Shown: positions 33,050 through 42,435, numbered from the stretch's first letter. The stretch: DNA of 64,000 nucleotides from CAXBCP01 sp038120765 (GCA_038120765.1 JAYOMI010000003.1:31818-95817); one strand, 5' to 3'. Numbers and translations: made by a program. Notes: a model not told the origin generated them from the sequence alone.

Positions 33050-35245
33050 ATGCGAATTGCGAAGCGTAATCTGATACCGCGCTGCCACGCTGCCCTGACG
33101 GCAGTGGTGCTGGCCCTGGCGGGGGCGACACTTTTCGCGGCCCCGTCGTCCGGCGCGACGTCGGAGTGGTTCGAACATGAACATGGCGCGGTCCGGCTGA
33201 TTTCGGCCAATGAAGGGCCAGGCAGCGGGCAGACGATCGATCTTGGCCTGCAGTTTCGGATGAAACCGGGCTGGAAGGTCTACTGGCGCTCCCCGGGAGA
33301 TGCCGGGTTCCCGCCGGAGATAAGCTGGGTCGGGTCTTCCAATCTTGCCGGCGCGACGATGTCCTGGCCGGCGCCCACGCGGTTTTCCGTCCTCGGTCTG
33401 GAAACCCTCGGCTATACCGAAGAGGTGGTCTTTCCGGTCAGCGCCGAGGTCTTCGAGCGCGGCAAGACGGTCGATCTTGCTGCACGGGTCCGGTTTCTGA
33501 CCTGTGACGATATCTGCGTGCCGTATGAGACGAATTTCAGGCTCACCCTGCCGGCGGGGCGCGATCAGAACACCGTGGAGTCCGGCGTCATCGCCGCGTG
33601 GCAGTCCCGCGTGCCGCTGGATACGAACCGGCCGGGCGTATCCGCACCGCTCGCGATCGAGCGCGCCGAAATAGCAGGCAGCGGAGCAGAGCAGGCGCTT
33701 GTCGTCCGGATTACGGGCAGGGAGGCGCTGGCGGCGCCCCACCTGTTTGTCGAAGGGCCCGTCGATTACGGCTTCAAAAAGCCCGTCGTCCAGATCGCCT
33801 CGGCCGGCAATGAAGCCCTGATGCGGATCGGCATCCAGGCGCCGAAACGGCCGGATGCGCGGCTCGCCGGTGAAACCGTCACGCTGACGCTGGTCGATGG
33901 CAAACGCGCTATAGAACGCAAGGTGAAGCTGGTGCCCGCATCGTCCACCGCGGCGGCGTTCCCGGGTGCCGCCGCCGGTTCGGAGGGGGGTGGTACAGGC
34001 TACGGCTTCCTCGCCATCCTCGGGCTGGCCCTGCTCGGCGGCTTGATCCTCAACCTCATGCCCTGCGTGTTACCCGTCCTGTCGATCAAATTGCTCGCCG
34101 TCGTCAGCCACGGCGGCGAGGCGCCGGCCCGCATACGCGCGGGCTTTCTTGCCTCGTCGGCGGGGATCATTGCCTGTTTCCTGCTGCTGGGCACCGTGGC
34201 GGTGGGACTCCAGAGCGCCGGGCTCGCCGCGGGCTGGGGAATCCAGTTTCAGCAACCCGCTTTCCTGGCGTTCATGATCGCGATCATCACGTTGTTTGCG
34301 TGCAACATGTGGGGGCTATTCGAAATCCGCCTGCCGGGCGCGGTGGCGGATGCCGCCGTAAATTCCGGCAATCGCGGCGGTTTGGGGGGGCATTTCCTGA
34401 CCGGCGCGTTTGCGACCCTGCTGGCGACGCCCTGCACTGCGCCATTCCTCGGCACAGCCGTCGGGTTCGCCCTGTCGCGCGGCCCGATGGAAATCTACGC
34501 GGTATTTCTTGCCCTCGGGATCGGCCTCGCCGCGCCGTGGATCGTCGTCGCAGCTTTCCCGGTCCTGGCGAACCGGCTGCCGAAGCCCGGTCAGTGGATG
34601 ATCACCCTCAAACGTGTCCTGTCGATTGCTCTTATCGGCACCGCGCTGTGGCTTCTCAGCGTGCTCTGGTTCCAGGTCGGCAGCGCGGCGACCGGGATTA
34701 TCGCGATGCTGATGGTCGTAATGGCTTTTTCGGTCTGGCAGTATCGCCACCTTGGTGAACGGGCGCGTTTCGCCACCTGGATCGTCGTCGGTCTTTTGAC
34801 GGCGATCTCGATGATCGGCGCGGGCAGCTTTAACGGCGAAGCTTCCGGGCGCTCTATCGCCGCAGGCGAAAACGGCACGACGTGGCGCAAATTCGACCTC
34901 GCCGATTTGCAGATGGAGGTTGCGCAGGGCAATACAGTATTCGTCGATGTTACCGCGGACTGGTGCCTGACATGCCAGGTGAACAAATCGCTGGTGCTCA
35001 ACCGGGGACGCGTCGCCGAGATTCTCGGCGAAGGCCGGGTTATCGCCATGAAGGCCGACTGGACCAGGCCGGATGACGTCATCTCCGCCTATCTCAAGAG
35101 TTTCGGCAGGTATGGAATACCCTTCAATGTGGTTTACGGTCCCGCCGTTCCGCAGGGCTTGCCGCTGCCCGAAATTCTGACAGAGTCCAGCGTCATCGAC
35201 GGGTTCGAGAAGGCCGGCGGCAAAGCGGTGCTGGCAGGGCGCTGA
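33050..35245 (+). CDS. DsbD/ScsB-like protein-disulfide reductase
   Basis: A 731-residue membrane protein that carries reducing power from the cytosol to the periplasm. A signal peptide comes first (ending about SSGA). The N-terminal periplasmic part is of the ScsB/DsbC-like kind with a FLTCDDICVPYE Cys pair. A central membrane domain of about eight helices has Cys in NLMPCVLPVLS and TPCTAPFLG. The C-terminal thioredoxin-like domain has DWCLTCQVNK. This is the full DsbD relay. The large N-terminal part resembles ScsB (copper tolerance) more than classical DsbD. Start is the ATG at 33050; an upstream GTG at 33038 is also possible. Confidence 0.9.
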   Translation: MRIAKRNLIPRCHAALTAVVLALAGATLFAAPSSGATSEWFEHEHGAVRLISANEGPGSGQTIDLGLQFRMKPGWKVYWRSPGDAGFPPEISWVGSSNLAGATMSWPAPTRFSVLGLETLGYTEEVVFPVSAEVFERGKTVDLAARVRFLTCDDICVPYETNFRLTLPAGRDQNTVESGVIAAWQSRVPLDTNRPGVSAPLAIERAEIAGSGAEQALVVRITGREALAAPHLFVEGPVDYGFKKPVVQIASAGNEALMRIGIQAPKRPDARLAGETVTLTLVDGKRAIERKVKLVPASSTAAAFPGAAAGSEGGGTGYGFLAILGLALLGGLILNLMPCVLPVLSIKLLAVVSHGGEAPARIRAGFLASSAGIIACFLLLGTVAVGLQSAGLAAGWGIQFQQPAFLAFMIAIITLFACNMWGLFEIRLPGAVADAAVNSGNRGGLGGHFLTGAFATLLATPCTAPFLGTAVGFALSRGPMEIYAVFLALGIGLAAPWIVVAAFPVLANRLPKPGQWMITLKRVLSIALIGTALWLLSVLWFQVGSAATGIIAMLMVVMAFSVWQYRHLGERARFATWIVVGLLTAISMIGAGSFNGEASGRSIAAGENGTTWRKFDLADLQMEVAQGNTVFVDVTADWCLTCQVNKSLVLNRGRVAEILGEGRVIAMKADWTRPDDVISAYLKSFGRYGIPFNVVYGPAVPQGLPLPEILTESSVIDGFEKAGGKAVLAGR

Positions 35246-35323
35246 GGCGGTCAGCTGCGCATTTTGTCTGCCCTGACGGGTGACAAATCGTTGCCGGTGC
35301 ATTATCTCACCTATCTGGTTTCC

Positions 35324-35369
35324 GGCCGCATTGCGGCCTAGTTGAATTCATCGGGCCGCATGGCGGCCC
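35324..35369 (+). repeat. Two tandem near-identical GC hairpins upstream of the peroxiredoxin gene
   Basis: Hairpin 1: GGCCGC-ATT-GCGGCC (35324-35338). Hairpin 2: GGGCCGC-ATG-GCGGCCC (35353-35369). Each is a perfect 6-7 bp stem with a 3-nt loop. They are 14 nt apart, and the second ends 20 nt before the start codon. No U-run follows, so they look like mRNA leader structures or a REP-like element, not terminators. Confidence 0.6.
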
Positions 35370-35389
35370 CGTAACAAAGGAAGAATGAA

Positions 35390-35872
35390 ATGGCTATTGG
35401 TGTGGGTGACAAGATTCCGTCGGGCGCGTTGACGAAAATGGGTGCGGAAGGCCCCGGCCCGGTCACGACCGAAGAGTTGTTCGGCGGCAAGAAAGTGGTC
35501 CTGTTCGCGGTGCCGGGTGCGTTCACCCCGACATGTTCCGCGAAGCATCTTCCCGGTTTCGTCGAAAAGGCAGACGCGATCAAGGCGAAGGGCGTCGATA
35601 CGATTGCCTGCCTGTCGGTCAATGACGTCTTCGTCATGGACGCGTGGGGCAAGGATCAGAAAGTCGGCGACAAGGTGGAGATGCTCGCCGATGGCAGCGC
35701 CGCGCTGACCAAGGAACTTGGCACCGTGCTTGATCTGACCGATCGCGGCCTCGGCGTGCGCTCCAGCCGGTATTCGATGATTGTCGATGACGGCACCGTC
35801 ACCGCGATCAACCTCGAAGAAGGCGGCGGGTTCGAGGTCAGCGACGCGGACACGATTCTCAGCCAGCTTTAA
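35390..35872 (+). CDS. Prx5-type peroxiredoxin
   Basis: A 160-residue atypical peroxiredoxin of the Prx5 group that reduces hydrogen and organic peroxides, usually with glutathione/glutaredoxin. The peroxidatic cysteine lies in PGAFTPTCSAKHLPG (P-x3-T-x2-C), with the partner Arg in RSSRYSMIVDDG. Start is the ATG at 35390 with an AAAGGAAG ribosome site. A strong terminator follows. Glutathione from GshA (17.1 kb) is a likely reductant. Confidence 0.95.
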   Translation: MAIGVGDKIPSGALTKMGAEGPGPVTTEELFGGKKVVLFAVPGAFTPTCSAKHLPGFVEKADAIKAKGVDTIACLSVNDVFVMDAWGKDQKVGDKVEMLADGSAALTKELGTVLDLTDRGLGVRSSRYSMIVDDGTVTAINLEEGGGFEVSDADTILSQL

Positions 35873-35892
35873 ACAAGCAGGTTTGCGGAAGT

Positions 35893-35922
35893 CGCCCCGG
35901 CCCCAAGGGCCGGGGCGCTTTT
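35893..35922 (+). terminator. Rho-independent terminator after the peroxiredoxin gene
   Basis: An 11-bp perfect GC stem (arms 35893-35903 and 35907-35917) with a 3-nt loop, followed by CTTTT. It lies 21 nt after the stop codon. Confidence 0.92.
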
Positions 35923-35975
35923 GATTCCGGTACTGTTTCGGGCACTATTCAACGGCATTATTTACGGGGCGGAAA

Positions 35976-38318
35976 ATGGAACAATTCGGAATAGGGCAGG
36001 GTGTTACCCGCGAGGAAGACCCGCGGTTGCTGAAAGGCCGCGGCCTGTTCGTCAATGACGTCAACCTGCCGCATCAGAGCTACGCGGTCGTGTTGCGTTC
36101 GCCCCATGCCCATGCCGATATTCGCTCGATAGATACCACTGCCGCCACCGCCCTGCCGGGCGTTCTGGCCATCTATACCGGTGAGGATGTCGCTGCAGAC
36201 AATCTCGGCGTCCCCGGGATGCCGGCAAAATGGCTGCGCCCTGACGGCGCGCCGATGAAATATCGCCCGCAGCCGCCGCTGGCGCTGGGCCGTGTCCGCT
36301 ATGTCGGTGATCCGGTCGCGTTGATCGTGGCGGATACCCTGGCCCAGGCCCACGATGCCGCAGAAGCGGTGCTGGTCGATTACAACCCGCTGCCGTCGGT
36401 GACCGATACCGCCCGGACGGTCGATGCGGATGCGCCGGTGATCTGGGAGGACGGTCCCGACAATATTTCCGGGCTCTATCAGGAGGGAGATTCCGCCGCG
36501 ACCGAGGCGGCATTTGCGAAGGCGGATCGGATCGTGAGCCGCCGGTTCGTGATTTCCCGCGTCTTCGCCCAGTACATGGAAGCCCGGGGCGCCATCGGCG
36601 CCTATGACGAACGCGAAGACCGCTATCTGCTTCATGCCGACGTGCAGTATCCGCATCGCGTGCGGCAGCTTCTGGCCGAAAAGATTTTCGTGGTCCCCGA
36701 ACAGAATATCCGCGTGGTCGCCCGCGATGTCGGGGGCGGGTTCGGCACCAAGGGCTGGCAATACGCGGAGCACCGGCTGGTGCTGTGGGCCGCCCGCAAG
36801 GTCGGCCGGCCGGTAAAGTGGGCCTGCGATCGTTCGGAGGCCGTCCAGGCTGATGAACACGGCCGCGACAACGTCACGGACGCCGAGCTTGCCTTCGACG
36901 CGAACGGCCGGGTGATCGGCCTGCGGGTAAAGACCATCGCCGCGATCGGCGCGTATTTGTCCGCGATCCGGAATCTCCTGCCGGCATTTACCAATGTCGG
37001 GACGCTGATCGGCGTCTACGACATGCCGGCGGCCCATGTGGCGGTGCGCACGGTGCATTCGAACACCAATCCCACCGCGCCCTACCGCGGCGCGGGGCGG
37101 CCAGAGGCAACCTATGTGATCGAACGCATGTTCGACGAGGCTGCGCGCGAGATGGGTATCGATCCCACCGAACTGCGGGCGCGCAACATGATCGCGCCTG
37201 AGGCCATGCCGTTGAAAACCGCGCTCGGCCTTGTCTATGACTGCGGCGAGTTCGTCCGGAATCAGGCGGCTGTCCTGGAAATGGCGGATTACAAGGGCTT
37301 CCCGGCACGTCGCGAGGAAGCACGTGCGCGTGGAAAGCTGCGGGGCATCGGCACCGCTAACCCGATCGAGCGCTCGGCCTCGCCGTCGCCGGATTTTGCC
37401 GAAATCCGTTTCAGCACCGACGGCACGGCGACCATCCTGATGGGGACCAAGAGCCAGGGACAGGGGCATGAAACGGTCTACAAGCAGATCGTGAATGAGC
37501 GTCTCGGTCTCGACCCGGCCCGGATGAGGGTGATTGACGGCGATACCGACCGGGTTGCATTCGGCATCGGCACGATGGGATCGCGGTCGACCGTCATCGG
37601 CGGCTCGGCGCTGTATTTCGCCGCCGAAAAGATAATCGAAAAGGCGAAGACCATCGCCGCTCACATGCTCGAAGCAAGCGTCGTGGACATGGAATTCGCA
37701 GACGGCGTGTTCTCCGTCGCCGGCACCGACCGGAGCGTCAGCCTGACGGAGGTCGCCAAGGCTTCCTTTACGCCTGCGCGCCTGCCGAAAGGCGTCGAAC
37801 CCGGGCTATACGAGACAGCGACCTTCGCACCGGAGGACGATACCTATCCCAATGGCAGTCATGTCTGCGAGGTCGAAATCGATCCGGAAACCGGGATGAC
37901 CGAGGTCGTCGGCTACTGGGTGGTGGATGATGTCGGCACCATGATCAACCCGGTTATCGTAAAGGGTCAGATCCATGGCGGTGTGGCCCAGGGGGTCGGC
38001 CAGGCCCTGGCCGAACAGGTCGCATACGATCCCGATAGCGGCCAGCTGCTCAGCGGTTCGTTCATGGATTATGCCATGCCCCGCGCCGCCGATTTCCCGG
38101 ATATCGGCATCGCCGCCCATTCGGTGCCGACACAGCGCAACCCGCTCGGCGTCAAGGGCGCGGGCGAGGCCGGTACGGTCGGCGCGCTGCCGGCTACGAT
38201 GAACGCCGTGATGAATGCCCTGGCCGAGGTCGGAGTCACGGGACTGGACATGCCGGCCACGCCAAACCGGATCTGGCGGGCAATACGGGATGCGGAAAGC
38301 GCACCGGTAAAGCGGTAA
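35976..38318 (+). CDS. Form II CoxL-type molybdenum hydroxylase large subunit (orphan)
   Basis: A 780-residue molybdopterin-binding subunit of the xanthine dehydrogenase/aldehyde oxidase/CO dehydrogenase superfamily. Domains: the N-terminal a/b hammerhead (about 15-125) and the Mo-co binding domain. Motifs: GGGFGTKGW, the active-site loop PYRGAGR, GSRSTVIGG, and the C-terminal GVKGAGEAGT containing the catalytic Glu. PYRGAGR, rather than AYRCSFR, marks the form II group, so it is unlikely to be a true CO dehydrogenase; the substrate may be an aldehyde or N-heterocycle. The medium (FAD) and small (2Fe-2S) subunit genes that normally flank it are missing on both sides. It uses the MCD-type cofactor, which MobA does not make. 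Confidence 0.92.
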   Translation: MEQFGIGQGVTREEDPRLLKGRGLFVNDVNLPHQSYAVVLRSPHAHADIRSIDTTAATALPGVLAIYTGEDVAADNLGVPGMPAKWLRPDGAPMKYRPQPPLALGRVRYVGDPVALIVADTLAQAHDAAEAVLVDYNPLPSVTDTARTVDADAPVIWEDGPDNISGLYQEGDSAATEAAFAKADRIVSRRFVISRVFAQYMEARGAIGAYDEREDRYLLHADVQYPHRVRQLLAEKIFVVPEQNIRVVARDVGGGFGTKGWQYAEHRLVLWAARKVGRPVKWACDRSEAVQADEHGRDNVTDAELAFDANGRVIGLRVKTIAAIGAYLSAIRNLLPAFTNVGTLIGVYDMPAAHVAVRTVHSNTNPTAPYRGAGRPEATYVIERMFDEAAREMGIDPTELRARNMIAPEAMPLKTALGLVYDCGEFVRNQAAVLEMADYKGFPARREEARARGKLRGIGTANPIERSASPSPDFAEIRFSTDGTATILMGTKSQGQGHETVYKQIVNERLGLDPARMRVIDGDTDRVAFGIGTMGSRSTVIGGSALYFAAEKIIEKAKTIAAHMLEASVVDMEFADGVFSVAGTDRSVSLTEVAKASFTPARLPKGVEPGLYETATFAPEDDTYPNGSHVCEVEIDPETGMTEVVGYWVVDDVGTMINPVIVKGQIHGGVAQGVGQALAEQVAYDPDSGQLLSGSFMDYAMPRAADFPDIGIAAHSVPTQRNPLGVKGAGEAGTVGALPATMNAVMNALAEVGVTGLDMPATPNRIWRAIRDAESAPVKR

Positions 38319-38353
38319 GCGCTATGCTTGCCGCCGTTTAGTTCGATCTATCG

Positions 38354-39100
38354 ATGGATCTGCATTTGACAGAAAATAACGGCCGATCTTCCGGTCCCGG
38401 TCCGGCCTGGGCAGAGGTTCTGTATCATACGGTTTACCTGCGCCCGCTGAATAGTTCGTCCGTTATTCTTGACCTCGGCGCATCACTGGGATTTTTTTCC
38501 CGGGATATGAACGAACGCTTCGGTTGTCGCTGTCATGCGGTGGAGGCTCTTCCCGAAAACTTTGCCCGCATTGGGGGAACGTCATCGATCACGCCGCACA
38601 ACCTGGCCATCTGCGGTACCGATGGCCCGATATCCATTCATTCGGTGGACGAACAATATGCCAGCGCGTCGATCAATCTGATGCCAGGTCAGAAATCACG
38701 CGACACCATCGAGGTTGAGGGAATAACCCTGACGGGCCTGATGGAGCGCCTTGGCCTGGATCGTGTGAGCCTTCTGAAAGTCGACATTGAGGGGGCGGAG
38801 CTTGCGATGTTCGATGCCACCGATGATGAAACCCTCCTCCGGATGGATCAGATTACGGTCGAATTCCATGACTTCATGGATCCCGGCCAGACTCCTCATG
38901 TTGAAAGAATTATCGAACGCCTGCAAAAACTGGGTTTCTGGTCAATCAGGTTTACGCGCCGTTTTCATGGCGATGTGCTTTTCATCAACCCGCAAAGAAC
39001 CGGTATGTCCCGTACCGGCTATCTGTATGCCAGGTATTTCAAGCGGCTCACCTTCGGAATCCGCCGGAAGCTCGGTGGATATTTTTCAGGACAGGCCTGA
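38354..39100 (+). CDS. FkbM-family methyltransferase, low-GC island gene
   Basis: A 248-residue SAM-dependent methyltransferase of the FkbM type. Markers: VILDLGASLGFFS (motif I), CHAVEALPENFARI, LLKVDIEGAELAMF (the FkbM D-x-E-G-x-E motif) and ITVEFHDFM. FkbM enzymes O-methylate sugars or secondary metabolites. The gene has clearly lower GC and more AT-ending codons than its neighbours and no operon partner, which suggests acquisition by transfer. A basic C terminus (KRLTFGIRRKLGGYF) may be a membrane-associated tail. It starts 35 nt after the CoxL gene. Confidence 0.85.
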   Translation: MDLHLTENNGRSSGPGPAWAEVLYHTVYLRPLNSSSVILDLGASLGFFSRDMNERFGCRCHAVEALPENFARIGGTSSITPHNLAICGTDGPISIHSVDEQYASASINLMPGQKSRDTIEVEGITLTGLMERLGLDRVSLLKVDIEGAELAMFDATDDETLLRMDQITVEFHDFMDPGQTPHVERIIERLQKLGFWSIRFTRRFHGDVLFINPQRTGMSRTGYLYARYFKRLTFGIRRKLGGYFSGQA

Positions 39101-39144
39101 GCGCTGAGACCGTGTCGAAGCCACCGGGCGGGATGATGGGGGCG

Positions 39145-39846
39145 TCAGAGCAGGCGGTCGAACATTTCGAACGTCCGCGCATGGGACAGATCGCTTGCCT
39201 CTTTCTGATAAAGATCTTCGCGGTGCGTGTTACAGAACGCGTGACCGGCATCGTAGCGATGGATCGTGACGCCCGGCACGCCTGACAGCGCATCGCGGAT
39301 CGTCACTGCAAGTTCTTCCGGAACGTGATCGTCGCGATCTCCCATGTGCAGCATGGTCGGGCAGGAAATATTCGCAGCTTCGTCGAGATGTTCGTGAATC
39401 TGCGTGCCGTAATAGGCAACGGCGGCATCGATTTCCAGCCGGGTCGCGGCAAGATATGTCAACGTGCCGCCCATGCAGAAACCGGTGACACCGATCCTGC
39501 CGTTAAAACCGGGCCGGGTTTTCAGGTGTCCGATCAGCGCGGCGATATCTTCGACCGCCTTGTCCCGGTCTATCATCCCGCGATAGCGGAGCCCCTTGTC
39601 GCGTGACGCTGAATCCCGGTGATCGGCCGTGAAATTCGGTTCCAGCCGCCAGAACATATCGGGCGCTGCGACGGTATAGCCGCGCCCGGCAAACAGGTCG
39701 GCGGTCTCGGTGACCCATCCGGTCACGCCGTAAATCTCGTGCAGCAGGACAATCGCGGGCGCCTTTCCGTCTGAAGGGCCGGTGAGGTAGGTATCGAAGG
39801 TGCCGCTGCCATCTGTCGCGGGGATGCTGATCGTCTGTCCGGGCAT
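39145..39846 (-). CDS. Dienelactone hydrolase-family protein
   Basis: A 233-residue alpha/beta hydrolase of the dienelactone hydrolase family. The nucleophile elbow is GFCMGG with a Cys nucleophile. The acid is in MGDRDDHVPEE and the His in YDAGHAFCN. LLHEIYGVTGWVTETADLFAGRGY is the usual oxyanion-region start. The true substrate is unknown; the family hydrolyses dienelactones and other esters. It is transcribed leftward and ends 44 nt from the convergent FkbM gene, without a clear terminator. Confidence 0.92.
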   Translation of the reverse strand: MPGQTISIPATDGSGTFDTYLTGPSDGKAPAIVLLHEIYGVTGWVTETADLFAGRGYTVAAPDMFWRLEPNFTADHRDSASRDKGLRYRGMIDRDKAVEDIAALIGHLKTRPGFNGRIGVTGFCMGGTLTYLAATRLEIDAAVAYYGTQIHEHLDEAANISCPTMLHMGDRDDHVPEELAVTIRDALSGVPGVTIHRYDAGHAFCNTHREDLYQKEASDLSHARTFEMFDRLL

Positions 39847-39885
39847 TATCCTGACCTCTTTTCTGTTTCGATTAATTGAAGCGGG

Positions 39886-40332
39886 CTAGCGCGCTTCGTC
39901 CAGCCCCATCCGCGCCAGTTCGTCGGCGCGTTCGTTTTCGGGGTGTCCGGCATGCCCTTTCACCCAGTGCCATTTTACGGCGTGCCGGGAAAGGGCGTCG
40001 TCGAGGCGCCGCCAGAGGTCTTCGTTCTTTACCGGCTTTTTGGCGGCGGTTTTCCAGCCGCGCTTTTTCCACGCATGAATCCACTCGGTAATGCCCTTCT
40101 GGACGTAGGTACTGTCGGTATACAGATCCGCCTCGACACCGCGTTTGAGCGTCTCCAGCGCCTGTATGGCGGCCATCAGTTCCATACGGTTGTTGGTGGT
40201 CTCCGGCTCGCCGCCTTTAAGTTCCTTCTCGGTGCCGTTCCAGCGCAGCAGGACGCCCCAGCCGCCCGGACCCGGATTGCCACTGCACGCGCCGTCGGTG
40301 AAAATTTCTACTCTGCCGTTACTGTCATTCAT
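39886..40332 (-). CDS. rnhA: Ribonuclease HI
   Basis: Degrades the RNA strand of RNA-DNA hybrids. 148 residues with the catalytic acids in IFTDGACSGNPG (Asp), NRMELMAAI (Glu), YTDSTYVQKGI (Asp) and the C-terminal ENERADELA (Asp), plus KWHWVKGHAGHP. Start is the ATG at 40332, 4 nt after the thrB stop; an upstream ATG at 40350 would overlap thrB. Order ispH-thrB-rnhA is conserved in alphaproteobacteria. Confidence 0.97.
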   Translation of the reverse strand: MNDSNGRVEIFTDGACSGNPGPGGWGVLLRWNGTEKELKGGEPETTNNRMELMAAIQALETLKRGVEADLYTDSTYVQKGITEWIHAWKKRGWKTAAKKPVKNEDLWRRLDDALSRHAVKWHWVKGHAGHPENERADELARMGLDEAR

Positions 40333-40336
40333 GGAA

Positions 40337-41305
40337 TCAATCCAGGCCATATGCGGTGGAATCGGGGATGGAGCGATGAAAATCTATCAGCGGTACGAAT
40401 GCCAGCGGATCCTTGCGGGCGCCGAGGGCATCGTCCGGGGTGTGAAACCAGTCATGCAGCCGGGTCAGCAGGAACCGGAGCGCCGCGCCGCGGGCCAGCA
40501 CAGGCAGGGCTGCGCGCTCTGCGGGGGTAAGAGCGCGACTGTCCTGGTATCCCTGCAGCAGGGATCGCGCATTCTCGACCAGGAAGCTCCCGGTCTCGTC
40601 GAAACACCACGCATTGGTGCAGACGGCAAGGTCCCAGGCGAGAAAGTCGTTGCAGGCGAAGTAGAAATCGATGACCCCGGTCAGCGCCGGGCCCTTGAAG
40701 AACGCGTTGTCGGGGAAGAGGTCGGCATGAACGATCCCGGCGGGAAGTCCCGTCGGCCAGTTGTCTTCCAGAAAGCACAATTCCTCCTCGATCCAGTCCG
40801 CCAGTCCTGCTTTCAGGCTGTCCGCCCGGCCGGCAAGCGGGGCGAACAACCCGCGCCAGTCGGCGAGGCTGAGATCGTTTGGCCGGCTGAGACCGAATGT
40901 TTCCGCGTCCCGGTGCAGCCGGGCGCAGGCCGCCCCGATACCGGCGCAGCGCACCGGCGTGAGTGCGTCGCAATCCGCGCCACGGCCATCGAGAAAGCTG
41001 ACAATCGCTGCGGGACGTCCGGCGAGCGTCTGGAGGGTTTTGCCCTGCCGGTTCGTGACCGGGACGGGGCAGGGGAAGCCCTGCCCGGCCAGGTGGGTCA
41101 TCAGGCCGAGATAGAAAGGCAGATCTTCCGCGCGGACCCGTTTTTCATAGAGCGTCAGGATATAATTGCCGTTCCCGGTCCGCAGCATGTAATTTGAATT
41201 CTCGACCCCCTGCGCAATACCGGTGCAGCTTTCTACCCCGCCGATATCGTATTGCGCGACGAAATCGCCAAGCGCGTCATCCGTTATCCGTGTGTAAACC
41301 GCCAT
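40337..41305 (-). CDS. thrB: Homoserine kinase ThrB (aminoglycoside phosphotransferase fold)
   Basis: Phosphorylates homoserine to O-phosphohomoserine, the substrate of ThrC (29.6 kb). 322 residues of the type II, kinase-like fold found in alphaproteobacteria. Markers: GIAQGVENSNYML, NYILTLYEKRV, catalytic IVHADLFPDNAFF and VIDFYFACNDFLAWDLA, where the Asp residues bind Mg. The N terminus MAVYTRITDDALGDFV is typical. It lies 42 nt after ispH and 4 nt before rnhA. Confidence 0.96.
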   Translation of the reverse strand: MAVYTRITDDALGDFVAQYDIGGVESCTGIAQGVENSNYMLRTGNGNYILTLYEKRVRAEDLPFYLGLMTHLAGQGFPCPVPVTNRQGKTLQTLAGRPAAIVSFLDGRGADCDALTPVRCAGIGAACARLHRDAETFGLSRPNDLSLADWRGLFAPLAGRADSLKAGLADWIEEELCFLEDNWPTGLPAGIVHADLFPDNAFFKGPALTGVIDFYFACNDFLAWDLAVCTNAWCFDETGSFLVENARSLLQGYQDSRALTPAERAALPVLARGAALRFLLTRLHDWFHTPDDALGARKDPLAFVPLIDFHRSIPDSTAYGLD

Positions 41306-41347
41306 AGGGGCCCGATTTCCTGCCTGTGACCGGTTGGTTTGTGACGA

Positions 41348-42292
41348 TCAGGCGCTGAGGGCGCGGGGCAGGCTGAATGTGACGTTTTCATCGATGATAT
41401 TGCGCTCCTCGACCGTCACATCGAACCGTTCAGACAGCGTGTCGATCAGTTCCTGCACCAGAATTTCAGGCGCCGATGCGCCGGCGGTGACGCCCAGCGT
41501 GGAGACGTCGTCGAGCCAGCCGTCTTCCATTTCCGCAACCCGCTGTATCAGCGCCGACTTGGGGCACCCGACGGTCAGCGCGACCTCTGCCAGCCGGTTG
41601 GAGTTGGAAGAATTCGGCGCACCGAGGACGATCATCGCATCGCATTCATCTGCCAGTTTCTTGACGGCCGCCTGACGGTTGGTGGTGGCGTAGCAGATGT
41701 CTTCCTTGCGCGGTGCCTCGATCTTCGGGAAGCGGCGTTGCAGGATCTCGATAATTTCCGAGGTGTCGTCCACCGACAGGGTCGTCTGGGTGACGAAGGC
41801 CAGGTTATCCGGGTCGGGAACAGCGACCGTTTCCGCCTGTTCGGCATTTTCCACAAGGATCATCTCGCCATTGCGAAGCTGGCCCATCGTGCCGATGACT
41901 TCCGGGTGACCGGCATGGCCGATCAGGATCAGGTCCTTGCCTTCCTTTTCGTGCCGGGCGGCATCAACATGTACCTTGGTGACCAGCGGGCAGGTCGCAT
42001 CGAGATAATACATTTTGCGTTCGTCGGCCGCGGAAAAAACCGATTTCGGCACGCCATGGGCCGAAAACACCACCGGGACGCCCTCGGGCACTTCGTCGAG
42101 CTCCTCGACAAACACGGCACCCTTGTTTTCAAGATCTTCAACCACGTAGCGATTATGCACGATCTCGTGACGTACATAGACAGGCGGCCCGTGTTTTTCG
42201 ATGGCGAACTCGACGATCTGGATCGCGCGGTCAACACCTGCGCAGAAACCGCGCGGGCCGGCGAGAAGAATTTTGAGTGGTCTTCTGGTCAT
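41348..42292 (-). CDS. ispH: 4-hydroxy-3-methylbut-2-enyl diphosphate reductase IspH
   Basis: The last enzyme of the MEP isoprenoid pathway, a [4Fe-4S] protein giving IPP and DMAPP; its products feed the polyprenyl and farnesyl tails used by UbiA and CtaB. 314 residues. The three cluster cysteines are in PRGFCAGVDRAI, DATCPLVTKVH and ICYATTNRQ. VRHEIVHNRYVVEDL and GAPNSSNSNRL are family signatures. First gene of the leftward ispH-thrB-rnhA operon. It is divergent from the CDGSH gene, and the 143-nt gap holds both promoters. Confidence 0.97.
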   Translation of the reverse strand: MTRRPLKILLAGPRGFCAGVDRAIQIVEFAIEKHGPPVYVRHEIVHNRYVVEDLENKGAVFVEELDEVPEGVPVVFSAHGVPKSVFSAADERKMYYLDATCPLVTKVHVDAARHEKEGKDLILIGHAGHPEVIGTMGQLRNGEMILVENAEQAETVAVPDPDNLAFVTQTTLSVDDTSEIIEILQRRFPKIEAPRKEDICYATTNRQAAVKKLADECDAMIVLGAPNSSNSNRLAEVALTVGCPKSALIQRVAEMEDGWLDDVSTLGVTAGASAPEILVQELIDTLSERFDVTVEERNIIDENVTFSLPRALSA

Positions 42293-42435
42293 GTTTTTCC
42301 CCGGAAACTCACGTTATCATAGGCGAACCCGCTGCCTTGTGAAAACGTGTCCCGTTAACTACAGTCGTCGCCGAAACGGCGCCGGAATATGACAATCATA
42401 TAGCGCGTCAGATGAAGTTCGTGAAGGAGAGCCGC

